Of a stretch of 64,000 bases of DNA, positions 1 to 13,478 are shown piece by piece. The notes under the pieces were generated by a model. The model searched no databases and had not been told where the DNA came from. It was given only the letters and a program-made list of their open reading frames with translations. Origin of the DNA: Desmodesmus armatus (Eukaryota; Chlorophyta; Chlorophyceae; Sphaeropleales; Scenedesmaceae); NCBI GenBank assembly GCA_007449985.2, contig VIIQ02000035.1, positions 1 to 64,000 on the forward strand. Reading direction: 5' to 3'. Both the position numbers and the translations under genes were made by a program. Numbering within the stretch: position 1 is the stretch's first letter; the number at the start of each line of letters is the position of its first letter.

Positions 1-3000
1 AGATCAATCATCATCGTTGAGTGCGATCTGAGGCCTGGGCAGTGCTTCGCGACTATACTGCTCTGCTGTTTGTGCCAAGATCTGGGCTGCAGCAGAGGGC
101 ACTTCTGTATGTTGAACGCAAATGTCAGTCTCGTTTGCACACATCTGATACTTATATCAAAGGCAAGTTTTGCAAGCCCCCACAGCCCAGCACAGCTGAT
201 GCAGCAGGCGAGCATGAAAGCTGGCACCACAGTGCAAGCAAGATGGCACCGCCAAGTGCATCGCAGCACACACAGGAGTTGCTGGAGTCCGTCACCTGTC
301 TGCAACGATAGAGGAAGTACGGGGGTCCCAGAAATGGGCTGATCAGGCGAAGCTGAGTTTCAGGCAAGTGCAGTATCAGCGAGGCCCTTCCAGGCTGTGG
401 CCATTGTGTGCCAGCAGGTAAGCAATGGGCATTGAGGAAGCATGCAGGAACGGTATTCACATGCTAGAAGATACTTGCAAGTTGACTGGTTCGGGATTGC
501 AGCCACAACAGCAGCTGTCTTGAAGAATGTGACTTGCAGCAGGTCCCTAGCCTCTACGTGCCGACACATGCAGCATGTGAACCAGCAGCAGCAGCTGCAT
601 TGCAGACCCCGCCCTAGCTAGCACACTATAGAGCCTTCTTGTCACAGAAGCAGCATGCACGGCACATTTCAGCAGCAACCAGTACCATAAGGTGGCTGTG
701 TTCTTCTGCCCGTCTGCAAGGTGGTTGATGCAAGCGCAGCAGCGCCTCACATTTGGGAGGTGTTAAGGCCATGTGCAGGCAACCAGTTGCAATATGGTGT
801 TGCTTTGAACCCCAAAGTAATTCAGCACAGCGTCTCTAGGCGCAGGACAGCATCAGTCGTTGGGCCACATGCATGTAACAACCCCTTGCAAGTACAAGTG
901 CTGTGAAACAGCAGAGCATTGCACGAGCTGTGCGGGCCAGCTGCAGCATGGGGTGGTGGCAATGTGCAGTACTAGATGCCTGCCAGACGCAGCAGATCTC
1001 TGCACCAGCCAAACTGGCAGAGTAAGTGCAGGTGCCACCTCCTCTATGTGCAAGTCGCATGGACTGAGTCCTAACAACATGCAGCAGCCGTCGATGGCGG
1101 CATGCCTCACTGTTGTGTGGCCCTAAGGCTGTCTACACACCCAGTCTTGAGCAGCCGTTCTAGCCTCCTTGCTGACTGAGGTCGTATGATGCTGCTACCT
1201 GCAGGTGACCTTCCAAAGGGGGGTCAGAGGTCGCATTGACATCAAGCTGCGTGCAGCCTTCCGAATCAGGCGCCACCCATTGCAGCTGTGTTGGTGTTGT
1301 GTGGCTCAGCATCTGCAGCTGTCGGGTTGTTCACGTGCATGCTCCCTTGTCGGAGGGGGTGCAGTGCTGTACAAAATCTGTTGGTGGCTTGGGCAGTGGG
1401 CAAGCGGTGAAGCTTGCAGAACGACCCTGATTTTGTTGTTCTAGCAAAATGCATTGAAGGTTGTCACTGTTGCATGTATACTGCCTTTGGGGCCAGCAAA
1501 GCTTGCTGCGTGTTGTACGCACATTGGTGTCACTGTACCCCATTCTGGGCAAGGGGCCATTGGAGCAAAATGGGGCCGTTGGTGCCTACGCGCACAGGCC
1601 ACAAGTCAGCCTCAATTGTGGTGTGTGGTCTTGCCCTAGTGAGTTGTGCATGGTGCCAGGGTGGCACGTCATTTGGCCGGCGGATGGCAACTGCGCCCAG
1701 ATCAGTGGGTTCGGAAATGTTTCCCACCCCCGCACGTACACACAAACTAGAGACATATGGCTATCAGGAACTGTGCTTAAGTCGTGGCGAAAGTGTTTGT
1801 ATGACGAGTTATAGCAATTTACGGATGGCCCTCCCCACGCTCTGCGTCCGAGAGCCTTTTACAGCTTCTGGGGCTCTGGCAGGGCCAGCTGAGCCTCGGA
1901 AAATAATTTCTGTTGTTTTTTGGGCTTGCGGCCGTGCCTGCTGAGGGTCTGATTGTCTTTTTGATGCTGCTGTGCAGCTTTCTGCTGCTCTGCCTGACTT
2001 GCTTTGGCTTCTGTGTGCCACACGATTCCATAGTCTGTTTTCGACAGGGACTAAAGTTGAGGACATCGATGCATCTGTTTTTGTAAGGCAGCACCCTCTG
2101 TGCTGCAGTAATTTTGTAAAAGTGTGTGTGTAGTGTGCAGTGCTGCCCAGTTTCTCCTGCTTAGAATGCCTGATCAGGCACGGCACTGGTCAAAGTGTGA
2201 CATTCAAACATCTGTTACTTCAACGGTTTCAACGGCCTGCTCTGTGCTCAGTGCCAGCTGGCCTGCCAGGCACTACAGGGTGTAGGAGCAGTAGGAAAGA
2301 AACAGCTTGCGAGGCTTTGGTCAGCGCAGGACACGCACGGTGAAAATAGCAGCCCCAGCTGTCTGGAAAAACATTTCCGAACCCACTGATGCGGGACCGG
2401 TGACAGCCGGTTTGTGAATTTGTCATGACGTCGTCCTGCACCTGTTTGTGGCGGCTGCGGTGCCTCCATCACATAGGAAAGATCAATCATCATCGTTTGA
2501 GTGCGATCTGAGGCCTGGGCAGTGCTTCGCGACTATACTGCTCTGCTGTTTGTGCCAAGATCTGGGCTGCAGCAGCAGGGGCACTTCTGTATGTTGAACG
2601 CAAATGCAGTCTCGTTTGCACACATCTGATACTTATATCAAAGGCAATGTTTTGCAAGCCCCACAGCCCCAGCACAGCTGCATGCAGCAGGCGAGCATGA
2701 CAGCTGGCAACAGTGCAAGCAAGATGGCAGCCAAGTGCTATTGCAGCACACACAGGAGTTGCTGGAGTCCGTCACCTGTCTGCAACGATATGGAGGAAGT
2801 ACGGGGTCCAGAAATGGGCTGATCAGGCGAAGCTGAGTTTCAGTGCAAGTGCAGTATCAGCGAGGCCCTTCCAGGCTGTTGGCCAATTGTGTGCCAGCAG
2901 GTAAGCAATGGGCATTGAGGAAGCATGCAGGAACGGTATTCACATGCTAGAAGATACTTGCAAGTTGACTGGTTCGGGATTGCAGCCACACAGCAGCTGT

Positions 3001-6000
3001 CTTGAAGACTTGTGACTTGCAGCAGGTCCCTAGCCTCTACGTGCCGACACATGCAGCATGTGACACCAGCAGCAGCAGCTGCATTGCAGACCCCAGCCCT
3101 AGCTAGCACACTATAGAGCCTTCTTGTCACAGAAGCAGCATGCACGGCACATTTCAGCAGCAACCAGTACCAATCAGGTGGCTGTGTTTTCTGCCTGTCT
3201 GCAAGGTGGTTGATGCAAGCGCAGCAGCGCCTCACATTTGGGAGGTGTTGACAAGGCCATGTGCAGGCAACCAGTTGCAATATGGTGTTGCTTTGAACCA
3301 CAAAGTAAGTCCAGCACAGCTGTCTCTAGCGCGCAGGACAGCATCAGTCGTTGGGCCACATGCATGTACAACCCCCCTTGCAAGTACAAGTGCTGTGCAA
3401 CAGCAGAGCATTGCACGAGCTGTGCGGGCCAGCTGCAGCATGGGGTGGTGGCAATGTGCAGTACTAGATGCCTGCCAGACGCAGCAGATCTCTGCACGCA
3501 TGCCAAACTGGCAGAGTAAGTGCAGGTGCCACCTCCTCTATGTTGCAAGTCCGCATGGACTGAGTCCTCAACCATGCAGCAGCCGTCGATGGCGGCATGC
3601 CTCACTGTTTGTGTGGCCCTAAGGCTGTCTACACACCCAGTCTTGAGCAGCCGTTCTAGCCTCCCTTGCTGACTGAGGTCCCGTATGCTGCTGCTACCTG
3701 CAGGTGACCTTCCCAAAGGGGGGTCAGAGGTCGCATTGACATCAAGCTGCGTGCAGCCTTCCGAATCAGGCGCCACCCATTGCAGCTTGTTGGTGTTGTG
3801 TGGCTCAGCATCTGCAGCTGTCGGGTTGTTCACGTGCATGCCCCTCCTTGTCGGAGGGGGTGCAGTGCTGTACAAAATCTGTTGGTGGCTTGGGCAGTGG
3901 GCAAGCGGTGAAGCTTGCAGAACGACCCTGATTTTGTTGTTCTAGCAAAATGCATTGAAGGTTGTCACTGTTGCATGTATACTGCCTTTGGGGCCAGCAA
4001 AGCTTGCTGCTGTGTTGTACGCACATTGGTGTCACTGTACCCCATTCTGGGCAAGGGGCCATTGGAGCCAAAATGGGGCCGTTGGTGCCTACGCGCACAG
4101 GCCACAAGTCAGCCTCAATTGTGGTGTGTGGTCTTGCCCTAGTGAGTTGTGCATGGTGCCAGGGTGGCACGTCCATTTGGCCGGCGGATGGCAACTGCGC
4201 CCAGATCAGTGGGTTCGGAAATGTTTTCCCACCCCCGCACGTACACACAAACTAGAGACATATGGCTATCAGGAACTGTGCTTAAGTCGTGGCGAAAGTG
4301 TTTGTATGACGAGTTTTAGCAATTTACGGATGGCCCTCCCCACGCTCTGCGTCCGAGAGCCTTTTACAGCTTCTGGGGCTCTGGCAGGGCCAGCTGAGCC
4401 TCGGAAAATAATTTCTGTTGTTTTTTGGGCTTGCGGCCGTGCCTGCTGAGGGTCTGATTGTCTTTTTGATGCTGCTGTGCAGCTTTCTGCTGCTCTGCCT
4501 GACTTGCTTTGGCTTCTGTGTGCCACACGATTCCATAGTCTGTTTTCGACAGGGACTAAAGTTGAGGACATCGATGCATCTGTTTTTGTAAGGCAGCACC
4601 CCTCTGTGCTGCAGTAATTTTGTAAAAGTGTGTGTGTAGTGTGCAGTGCTGCCCAGTTTCTCCTGCTTAGAATGCCTGATCAGGCACCGGCACTGGTCAA
4701 AGTGTGACATTCAAACATCTGTTACTTCAACGGTTTCAACGGCCTGCTCTGTGCTCAGTGCCAGCTGGCCTGCCAGGCACTACAGGGTGTAGGAGCAGTA
4801 GGAAAGAAACAGCTTGCGAGGCTTTGGTCAGCGCAGGACACGCACGGTGAAAATAGCAGCCCCAGCTGTCTGGAAAAACATTTCCGAACCCACTGATGCG
4901 GGACCGGTGACAGCCGGTTTGTGAATTTGTCATGACGTCGTCCTGCACCTGTTTTGCCGGCTCTGCGGTGCCTCCATCACATAGGAAAGATCAATCATCA
5001 TCGTTTGAGTGTGATCTGAGGCCTGGGCAGTGCTTCGCGACTATACTGCTCTGCTGTTTGTGCCAAGATCTGGGCTGCAGCAGAGGGCACTTCTGTATGT
5101 TGAACGCAAATGCAGTCTCGTTTGCACACATCTGATACTTATATCAAAGGCAATGTTTTGCAAGCCCCACAGCCCCAGCACAGCTGCATGCAGCAGGCGA
5201 GCATGACAGCTGGCAACAGTGCAAGCAAGATGGCAGCCAAGTGCTATTGCAGCACACACAGGAGTTGCTGGAGTCCGTCACCTGTCTGCAACGATATGGA
5301 GGAAGTACGGGGTCCCAGAAATGGGCTGATCAGGCGAAGCTGAGTTTCAGTGCAAGTGCAGTATCAGCGAGGCCCTTCCAGGCTGTTGGCCAATTGTGTG
5401 CCAGCAGGTAAGCAATGGGCATTGAGGAAGCATGCAGGAACGGTATTCACATGCTAGAAGATACTTGCAAGTTGACTGGTTCGGGATTGCAGCCACACAG
5501 CAGCTGTCTTGAAGACTTGTGACTTGCAGCAGGTCCCTAGCCTCTACGTGCCGACACATGCAGCATGTGACACCAGCAGCAGCAGCTGCATTGCAGACCC
5601 CAGCCCTAGCTAGCACACTATAGAGCCTTCTTGTCACAGAAGCAGCATGCACGGCACATTTCAGCAGCAACCAGTACCAATCAGGTGGCTGTGTTTTTCT
5701 GCCTGTCTGCAAGGTGGTTGATGCAAGCGCAGCAGCGCCTCACATTTGGGAGGTGTTGACAAGGCCATGTGCAGGCAACCAGTTGCAATATGGTGTTGCT
5801 TTGAACCACAAAGTAAGTCCAGCACAGCTGTCTCTAGCGCGCAGGACAGCATCAGTCGTTGGGCCACATGCATGTACAACCCCCCTTGCAAGTACAAGTG
5901 CTGTGCAACAGCAGAGCATTGCACGAGCTGTGCGGGCCAGCTGCAGCATGGGGTGGTGGCAATGTGCAGTACTAGATGCCTGCCAGACGCAGCAGATCTC

Positions 6001-9000
6001 TGCACGCATGCCAAACTGGCAGAGTAAGTGCAGGTGCCACCTCCTCTATGTTGCAAGTCCGCATGGACTGAGTCCTCAACCATGCAGCAGCCGTCGATGG
6101 CGGCATGCCTCACTGTTTGTGTGGCCCTAAGGCTGTCTACACACCCAGTCTTGAGCAGCCGTTCTAGCCTCCCTTGCTGACTGAGGTCCCGTATGCTGCT
6201 GCTACCTGCAGGTGACCTTCCCAAAGGGGGGTCAGAGGTCGCATTGACATCAAGCTGCGTGCAGCCTTCCGAATCAGGCGCCACCCATTGCAGCTTGTTG
6301 GTGTTGTGTGGCTCAGCATCTGCAGCTGTCGGGTTGTTCACGTGCATGCCCCTCCTTGTCGGAGGGGGTGCAGTGCTGTACAAAATCTGTTGGTGGCTTG
6401 GGCAGTGGGCAAGCGGTGAAGCTTGCAGAACGACCCTGATTTTGTTGTTCTAGCAAAATGCATTGAAGGTTGTCACTGTTGCATGTATACTGCCTTTGGG
6501 GCCAGCAAAGCTTGCTGCTGTGTTGTACGCACATTGGTGTCACTGTACCCCATTCTGGGCAAGGGGCCATTGGAGCCAAAATGGGGCCGTTGGTGCCTAC
6601 GCGCACAGGCCACAAGTCAGCCTCAATTGTGGTGTGTGGTCTTGCCCTAGTGAGTTGTGCATGGTGCCAGGGTGGCACGTCCATTTGGCCGGCGGATGGC
6701 AACTGCGCCCAGATCCGTGGGTTCGGAATGTTTTCCCACCCCCGCACGTACACACAAACTAGAGACATATGGCTATCAGGAACTGTGCTTAAGTCGTGGC
6801 GAAAGTGTTTGTATGACGAGTTTTAGCAATTTACGGATGGCCCTCCCCACGCTCTGCGTCCGAGAGCCTTTTACAGCTTCTGGGGCTCTGGCAGGGCCAG
6901 CTGAGCCTCGGAAAATAATTTCTGTTGTTTTTTGGGCTTGCGGCCGTGCCTGCTGAGGGTCTGATTGTCTTTTTGATGCTGCTGTGCAGCTTTCTGCTGC
7001 TCTGCCTGACTTGCTTTGGCTTCTGTGTGCCACACGATTCCATAGTCTGTTTTCGACAGGGACTAAAGTTGAGGACATCGATGCATCTGTTTTTGTAAGG
7101 CAGCACCCCTCTGTGCTGCAGTAATTTTGTAAAAGTGTGTGTGTAGTGTGCAGTGCTGCCCAGTTTCTCCTGCTTAGAATGCCTGATCAGGCACCGGCAC
7201 TGGTCAAAGTGTGACATTCAAACATCTGTTACTTCAACGGTTTCAACGGCCTGCTCTGTGCTCAGTGCCAGCTGGCCTGCCAGGCACTACAGGGTGTAGG
7301 AGCAGTAGGAAAGAAACAGCTTGCGAGGCTTTGGTCAGCGCAGGACACGCACGGTGAAAATAGCAGCCCCAGCTGTCTGGAAAAACATTTCCGAACCCAC
7401 TGATGCGGGACCGGTGACAGCCGGTTTGTGAATTTGTCATGACGTCGTCCTGCACCTGTTTTGCCGGCTCTGCGGTGCCTCCATCACATAGGAAAGATCA
7501 ATCATCATCGTTTGAGTGTGATCTGAGGCCTGGGCAGTGCTTCGCGACTATACTGCTCTGCTGTTTGTGCCAAGATCTGGGCTGCAGCAGAGGGCACTTC
7601 TGTATGTTGAACGCAAATGCAGTCTCGTTTGCACACATCTGATACTTATATCAAAGGCAATGTTTTGCAAGCCCCACAGCCCCAGCACAGCTGCATGCAG
7701 CAGGCGAGCATGACAGCTGGCAACAGTGCAAGCAAGATGGCAGCCAAGTGCTATTGCAGCACACACAGGAGTTGCTGGAGTCCGTCACCTGTCTGCAACG
7801 ATATGGAGGAAGTACGGGGTCCCAGAAATGGGCTGATCAGGCGAAGCTGAGTTTCAGTGCAAGTGCAGTATCAGCGAGGCCCTTCCAGGCTGTTGGCCAA
7901 TTGTGTGCCAGCAGGTAAGCAATGGGCATTGAGGAAGCATGCAGGAACGGTATTCACATGCTAGAAGATACTTGCAAGTTGACTGGTTCGGGATTGCAGC
8001 CACACAGCAGCTGTCTTGAAGACTTGTGACTTGCAGCAGGTCCCTAGCCTCTACGTGCCGACACATGCAGCATGTGACACCAGCAGCAGCAGCTGCATTG
8101 CAGACCCCAGCCCTAGCTAGCACACTATAGAGCCTTCTTGTCACAGAAGCAGCATGCACGGCACATTTCAGCAGCAACCAGTACCAATCAGGTGGCTGTG
8201 TTTTTCTGCCTGTCTGCAAGGTGGTTGATGCAAGCGCAGCAGCGCCTCACATTTGGGAGGTGTTGACAAGGCCATGTGCAGGCAACCAGTTGCAATATGG
8301 TGTTGCTTTGAACCACAAAGTAAGTCCAGCACAGCTGTCTCTAGCGCGCAGGACAGCATCAGTCGTTGGGCCACATGCATGTACAACCCCCCTTGCAAGT
8401 ACAAGTGCTGTGCAACAGCAGAGCATTGCACGAGCTGTGCGGGCCAGCTGCAGCATGGGGTGGTGGCAATGTGCAGTACTAGATGCCTGCCAGACGCAGC
8501 AGATCTCTGCACGCATGCCAAACTGGCAGAGTAAGTGCAGGTGCCACCTCCTCTATGTTGCAAGTCCGCATGGACTGAGTCCTCAACCATGCAGCAGCCG
8601 TCGATGGCGGCATGCCTCACTGTTTGTGTGGCCCTAAGGCTGTCTACACACCCAGTCTTGAGCAGCCGTTCTAGCCTCCCTTGCTGACTGAGGTCCCGTA
8701 TGCTGCTGCTACCTGCAGGTGACCTTCCCAAAGGGGGGTCAGAGGTCGCATTGACATCAAGCTGCGTGCAGCCTTCCGAATCAGGCGCCACCCATTGCAG
8801 CTTGTTGGTGTTGTGTGGCTCAGCATCTGCAGCTGTCGGGTTGTTCACGTGCATGCCCCTCCTTGTCGGAGGGGGTGCAGTGCTGTACAAAATCTGTTGG
8901 TGGCTTGGGCAGTGGGCAAGCGGTGAAGCTTGCAGAACGACCCTGATTTTGTTGTTCTAGCAAAATGCATTGAAGGTTGTCACTGTTGCATGTATACTGC

Positions 9001-9909
9001 CTTTGGGGCCAGCAAAGCTTGCTGCTGTGTTGTACGCACATTGGTGTCACTGTACCCCATTCTGGGCAAGGGGCCATTGGAGCCAAAATGGGGCCGTTGG
9101 TGCCTACGCGCACAGGCCACAAGTCAGCCTCAATTGTGGTGTGTGGTCTTGCCCTAGTGAGTTGTGCATGGTGCCAGGGTGGCACGTCCATTTGGCCGGC
9201 GGATGGCAACTGCGCCCAGATCAGTGGGTTCGGAAATGTTTTCCCACCCCCGCACGTACACACAAACTAGAGACATATGGCTATCAGGAACTGTGCTTAA
9301 GTCGTGGCGAAAGTGTTTGTATGACGAGTTTTAGCAATTTACGGATGGCCCTCCCCACGCTCTGCGTCCGAGAGCCTTTTACAGCTTCTGGGGCTCTGGC
9401 AGGGCCAGCTGAGCCTCGGAAAATAATTTCTGTTGTTTTTGGGCTTGCGGCCGTGCCTGCTGAGGGTCTGATTGTCTTTTTGATGCTGCTGTGCAGCTTT
9501 CTGCTGCTCTGCCTGACTTGCTTTGGCTTCTGTGTGCCACACGATTCCATAGTCTGTTTTCGACAGGGACTAAAGTTGAGGACATCGATGCATCTGTTTT
9601 TGTAAGGCAGCACCCCTCTGTGCTGCAGTAATTTTGTAAAAGTGTGTGTGTAGTGTGCAGTGCTGCCCAGTTTCTCCTGCTTAGAATGCCTGATCAGGCA
9701 CCGGCACTGGTCAAAGTGTGACATTCAAACATCTGTTACTTCAACGGTTTCAACGGCCTGCTCTGTGCTCAGTGCCAGCTGGCCTGCCAGGCACTACAGG
9801 GTGTAGGAGCAGTAGGAAAGAAACAGCTTGCGAGGCTTTGGTCAGCGCAGGACACGCACGGTGAAAATAGCAGCCCCAGCTGTCTGGAAAAACATTTCCG
9901 AACCCACTG
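1..9909. repeat. Tandem array of a ~2.5 kb satellite, four copies
   Basis: A unit of about 2.5 kb is repeated head to tail. Unit starts (at the shared motif agatcaatcatcatcg) fall at 1, 2480, 4988 and 7495, giving periods of 2479, 2508 and 2507 bp. Copies 2-4 are almost identical, differing by isolated substitutions or indels. Copy 1 has many more single-base differences, mostly in short homopolymers. Copy 4 stops matching at 9910, so it lacks roughly the last 100 bp of the unit. I see no protein family in any frame; open frames recur only because the DNA recurs. Near-identity implies recent amplification or homogenisation. A subtelomeric or other heterochromatic satellite is one reading, by analogy with long tandem satellites at Chlamydomonas chromosome ends, but no telomere repeat is visible here. 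Confidence 0.95.
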
Positions 9910-10168
9910 TTGTGATTTGCCCTCGGCGTGCGTGCTGGCTCCCTCCTGCACTTGCAGGAAAGTCTTGGAAATGTCTTGTGCCTTCTGTAGGTAGCACTGG
10001 TACTGGTACCATCATCATGTCATCATCATGCACCACACTCCCACTGATACACTGATTCAGTCTGTGGCAGCAGCACTAGTGCCCTGCCGGCAGTACTGCT
10101 GGGACGGTGCAGGAGCTATCGGGCTGGTTGCCCTTAGGCTGTGCATGCGCCGAGGTCTGTTTATGCAG

Positions 10169-12117
10169 GACGGAGGGGCTGGTGTGTTCAGGCGGCGTGC
10201 GGATAGACTGGAGAAGGAGCTGGCCGAGGCTGAAAGGGAGGCAGGTGGCAACAAGGAGGAACTGGAACTGTTCATGCGGCGGGTAAGATTGACGCTACCT
10301 TGCTGCCTTCCCGCTACACACACCCCGCGGCCTCTGTAACCATGGTGATATCCTCTACTGCAGAAAATTCCCGTCATGTCCTATCCTGGCCGAGCGCAGC
10401 TGACACACTTTTGCGCGTGCTCTCACACCTTTGTTTATTGTGTCTACAACACTCATTTTATTCGTCGGCGCTGTGTCGGCTGATCCCAACGAGCATCGAC
10501 GTTACTGCGCGGTTCTCTCCTGCAGGCAGAGGCAGAGTTCGAACGCAACGATACGTCTGTATACAAAATACGCACGATGGTCCGCATCTGCGAGAGGGCT
10601 ATCGACGACCGCTGGCAGAACTATGCCGTGATGTTTGAGAGCGAGCGCAAGACGGTATCCTTGAAATTCTTGAGATACATGTACCGGCGTGGCCACCTGG
10701 TGAGAACTTTCTAAAACACTTTGTTGTGTCCTTTTTTGGTTTTTTCCGTGCAGCTTTGGATTATGTTGGGCGAGTGTTCTTTGGGGGAGCGTTCACACGG
10801 TTGTGTGGGCATGCTTCAGTGCAAAGGCTTGCAAGCGCAGTAGGGTCATCGGGGTCGTCGCCAGTGGAGGACTGCTCGTCTAGTCGCCGAGCGGTTTGGC
10901 CCAGGATTCATGGCTGTTTCGTGCCGCCTGCCTTGCCCTGTTGCGCCATTCGTCATCACTAGTGATTACACCACGCTGCACTGTATGTGAGTGTGACAGG
11001 CGCGCTGGTTTGTTGCATTTGCTGCGCCCTACAGGGACATTTGCGCGTGGATCAGGACAGGGGTGAGCTGAAGCTGCTTGTGGAGATCAATGCCAAGGCC
11101 CAGGGGGCAGGGGCAAAGAAGAGCAAGGCAGTCAAGGACCTCAAGCAGCTGTCAGGTAAGCTAAGAACCCTTGTGCATATAGGATGACCTAATGCACTTC
11201 TTCTGGTGGGTCAAAGGAACCTTGCGCAAGCCTACGCCGCAGCTGAGCCTGAAATGACTATCAGCCTCAGCACTCCAGACCAACCCACATCGTGACAAAG
11301 CGGTTGTGTGACAAGTGTCCGGACTTCTTCTGTTTTCCAGGTGGCGAGCGCTCATTCTCCACACTGGCTTTCATCCCTAGGCGAGCGGGCGGAGAGCCCC
11401 TTCCGCGCCATGGATGAGTATGACGTGTTCATGGACGCCATCACCCGCCGGATTGCAACACAGACACTGCTGCAGAATGCCATGGAACAAGATGGCATGC
11501 AGCTTTTGCTGCTGACACCACAGGTTTGCACAGAATTGAGGACAAATGTGAACTCGTGCAGGTTGGGGTTGTGCATGATGTGGGCTTATCAGTGCAGTGA
11601 TGATGGTCAGGCTCGTAGCCTACGCCTGATACGGGTCCTGAAGGGTGTTAGGCACAGAGAATACATGTGTAGCTAGCATGAATTTGCCAGTCGCATGTGG
11701 TGTGTGCAAGTGTTTGGGTGACCTTGGTTTTGATGCCATATCAATATGAAACATGTCCTGTCAATACCTGTGCCACTACTAATACTATAGTATCTGCACA
11801 GTGCGCAAACTGGTATCAGTTACGAAATCAGGCTTGCAACAGCCGACAGTCCTTGTGCTGCCCCCCCCCCTCTCCGTGAAGACCTTTGCATGTCCAACAT
11901 GCATGTTTTATGCTGTGCTGCAACCCCTGTGCTGTGACTACAGGACCTGGCAGTGTTTGAGGATGCCAAACAGCAGCTGGCCAAAAACAGAGGGCATGTC
12001 ATCCCAGAGTCCTTTGTGACAGTCATAAAGATGCGAGAACCCAGGGATGGCACACAGAGAAGGGTGACCTTTGCGGACATCAATTACTTTGGTGAGGACG
12101 GGCAGCAGCGAGAGTAG
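10169..12117 (+). CDS. SMC6, C-terminal part (structural maintenance of chromosomes 6), 5' end missing
   Basis: SMC6 pairs with SMC5 in the nuclear SMC5/6 complex for DNA repair and chromosome disentangling. Exons: 10169-10282, 10526-10699, 11035-11155, 11341-11523, 11944-12117. The first two encode the end of the coiled coil (ADRLEKELAEAEREAGG). The ABC ATPase signature LSGGERSFSTLAF spans the exon 3/4 junction, followed by Walker B SPFRAMDEYDVFMD and the LLLLTPQ segment; the last exon ends at TAG 12115-12117. All five exons join in phase except inside exon 4. There, between the signature and Walker B (about 11370-11385), the frame shifts, and comparison with the family suggests about 5 bases are missing. 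The Walker A end, hinge and most of the coil (roughly 800-900 residues) are absent, because upstream sequence is satellite. It is either a truncated pseudogene, a gene with a huge repeat-filled intron, or an assembly artefact. Confidence 0.85.
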
Positions 12118-13478
12118 GTGCAGGGCCCTACAGCAGATTGAGAGCAGCACACATCAGGCCCTGGCAGATGTCTGGTGTATGTGTGTCACTCACAGTGTTT
12201 CCATGTCGGTGCTGAACATTTCAATCTGTGGGCGGCCAAGCCTGCATTGGCTGCACACTGTGACAGTCCCAGCACACAGTGCTTGATGTGACACAATCAG
12301 GTAGTGCAGTCCTAATCTGGCGGACTGTGGCTTGGTGATTGCCCAGCCGCCTCTTTGAGGTGTTGACTTTGGCCTTTCTGAACAGCATGGGGTTTTGCTG
12401 ATAGTGCCACTGTTGTTGTGCCAGTCCTTGACCACTTTGGTGCACTTCCAAGCGCAGCTAGGTAGGGTGTGTTGGCTCTGCCAGGAGCTTTTATTGCATG
12501 TACGTTGAGTTCATGTACAGTTGTACATGTTTTTATGTCCTGAGAGCAATTGCAGCATCTGCTGCAGAGTATGTTGTACAGTAGCGCACAACCTCCATGC
12601 GTGTCTGGCTCCCTTGTGGGCTGCTCAGGTATTTGCTGAACCAATCACTGTATTTTGTAACTGTAAAGACCCGGCACGTAACGCTGCCGAGATTGGTACA
12701 TCTTTGCTTGCTTTCAATCCTGTCACGACACATGTATTGGGAGGAGGTTGTCACAAGTAGATACTTTCACCGCAAAGCGGTGTATTCATGGTGGTGGGGG
12801 ACCCACCCATGCAACCGCCCTGGCTAGCTCTTTCAGCGATGCACTATAAGGCCGTACGTTACAAAACTGCAACACATGCAAGGTCAACCGGTGGTGACCA
12901 GCGCCCTTCATGCAGTCTGCGCAGACTTGCGAGCAGGAGCTGCTGCACAGGCAGTACTATGCTGCAGACACATGTGTTACTAGGCTAGGCCCATGTTGAT
13001 GTCACAACCCGAGTGAATGACCCATCTGTGCTGCAACCTCGTCAACACAACCACCAACACAACCGCCATCACAGTCACCATCACAACCACCGGCGCAGTC
13101 GTCGCCAACAATGCCGCCATCAGTGTGCTGAGGCGGTCTGTGCTGGCATGCATTGCTGCCACGACAGCGTTGTAGAAGCTGCTCCCAAACATCAGGCTCA
13201 CCAGCATTGGAGGTGACCTGCAGGACAAATGTGAACACAGCAGGAGCAGGCAAACCGTGACCAAGACCTGAGGAAGCCAGACCTGGACAGCGTGCCACGC
13301 AGCCTGTCCCCGCAACACATGGATGCACAGCAGAAGTGCATCAAGCGCCCACTCAACATGCTAGCACCAGGCTCAAGGCTGCGCACTGTCTCCAGCTGCT
13401 ATTTGAAACCACCACCAGCAGAGCAGCAGTTTCATGGGTGATCATGTACAAAGCACGTGTGTACCACCCTCAACGTTA
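12118..13478. other. Intergenic, SMC6 3' flank to F-box gene 3' end
   Basis: The region lies between two convergent genes. I see no recognisable coding segment or RNA gene. It contains a degenerate CAC/CAA-rich simple-sequence stretch at about 13030-13095. TGTAA-type motifs (the common green-algal poly(A) signal), such as the one near 12656, are too far from the stop codons to assign with confidence. Confidence 0.6.

Noticed and set aside
1..9909. Many open frames of 60-240 codons inside the satellite
   Set aside because: They recur only because the DNA recurs, overlap on both strands, are Cys/His/Gln-rich without domain character, and are disrupted by single-base differences between copies.
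10000..10100. A further upstream SMC6 exon at about 9955-9990
   Set aside because: A good acceptor (cacttgcag) exists, but the enclosed 30-odd bases give no SMC-like sequence and phase is ambiguous.
13002..13328. Overlapping Val/Ala-rich frames on both strands
   Set aside because: Driven by a degenerate CAC/CAA simple repeat; no domain or splice support.
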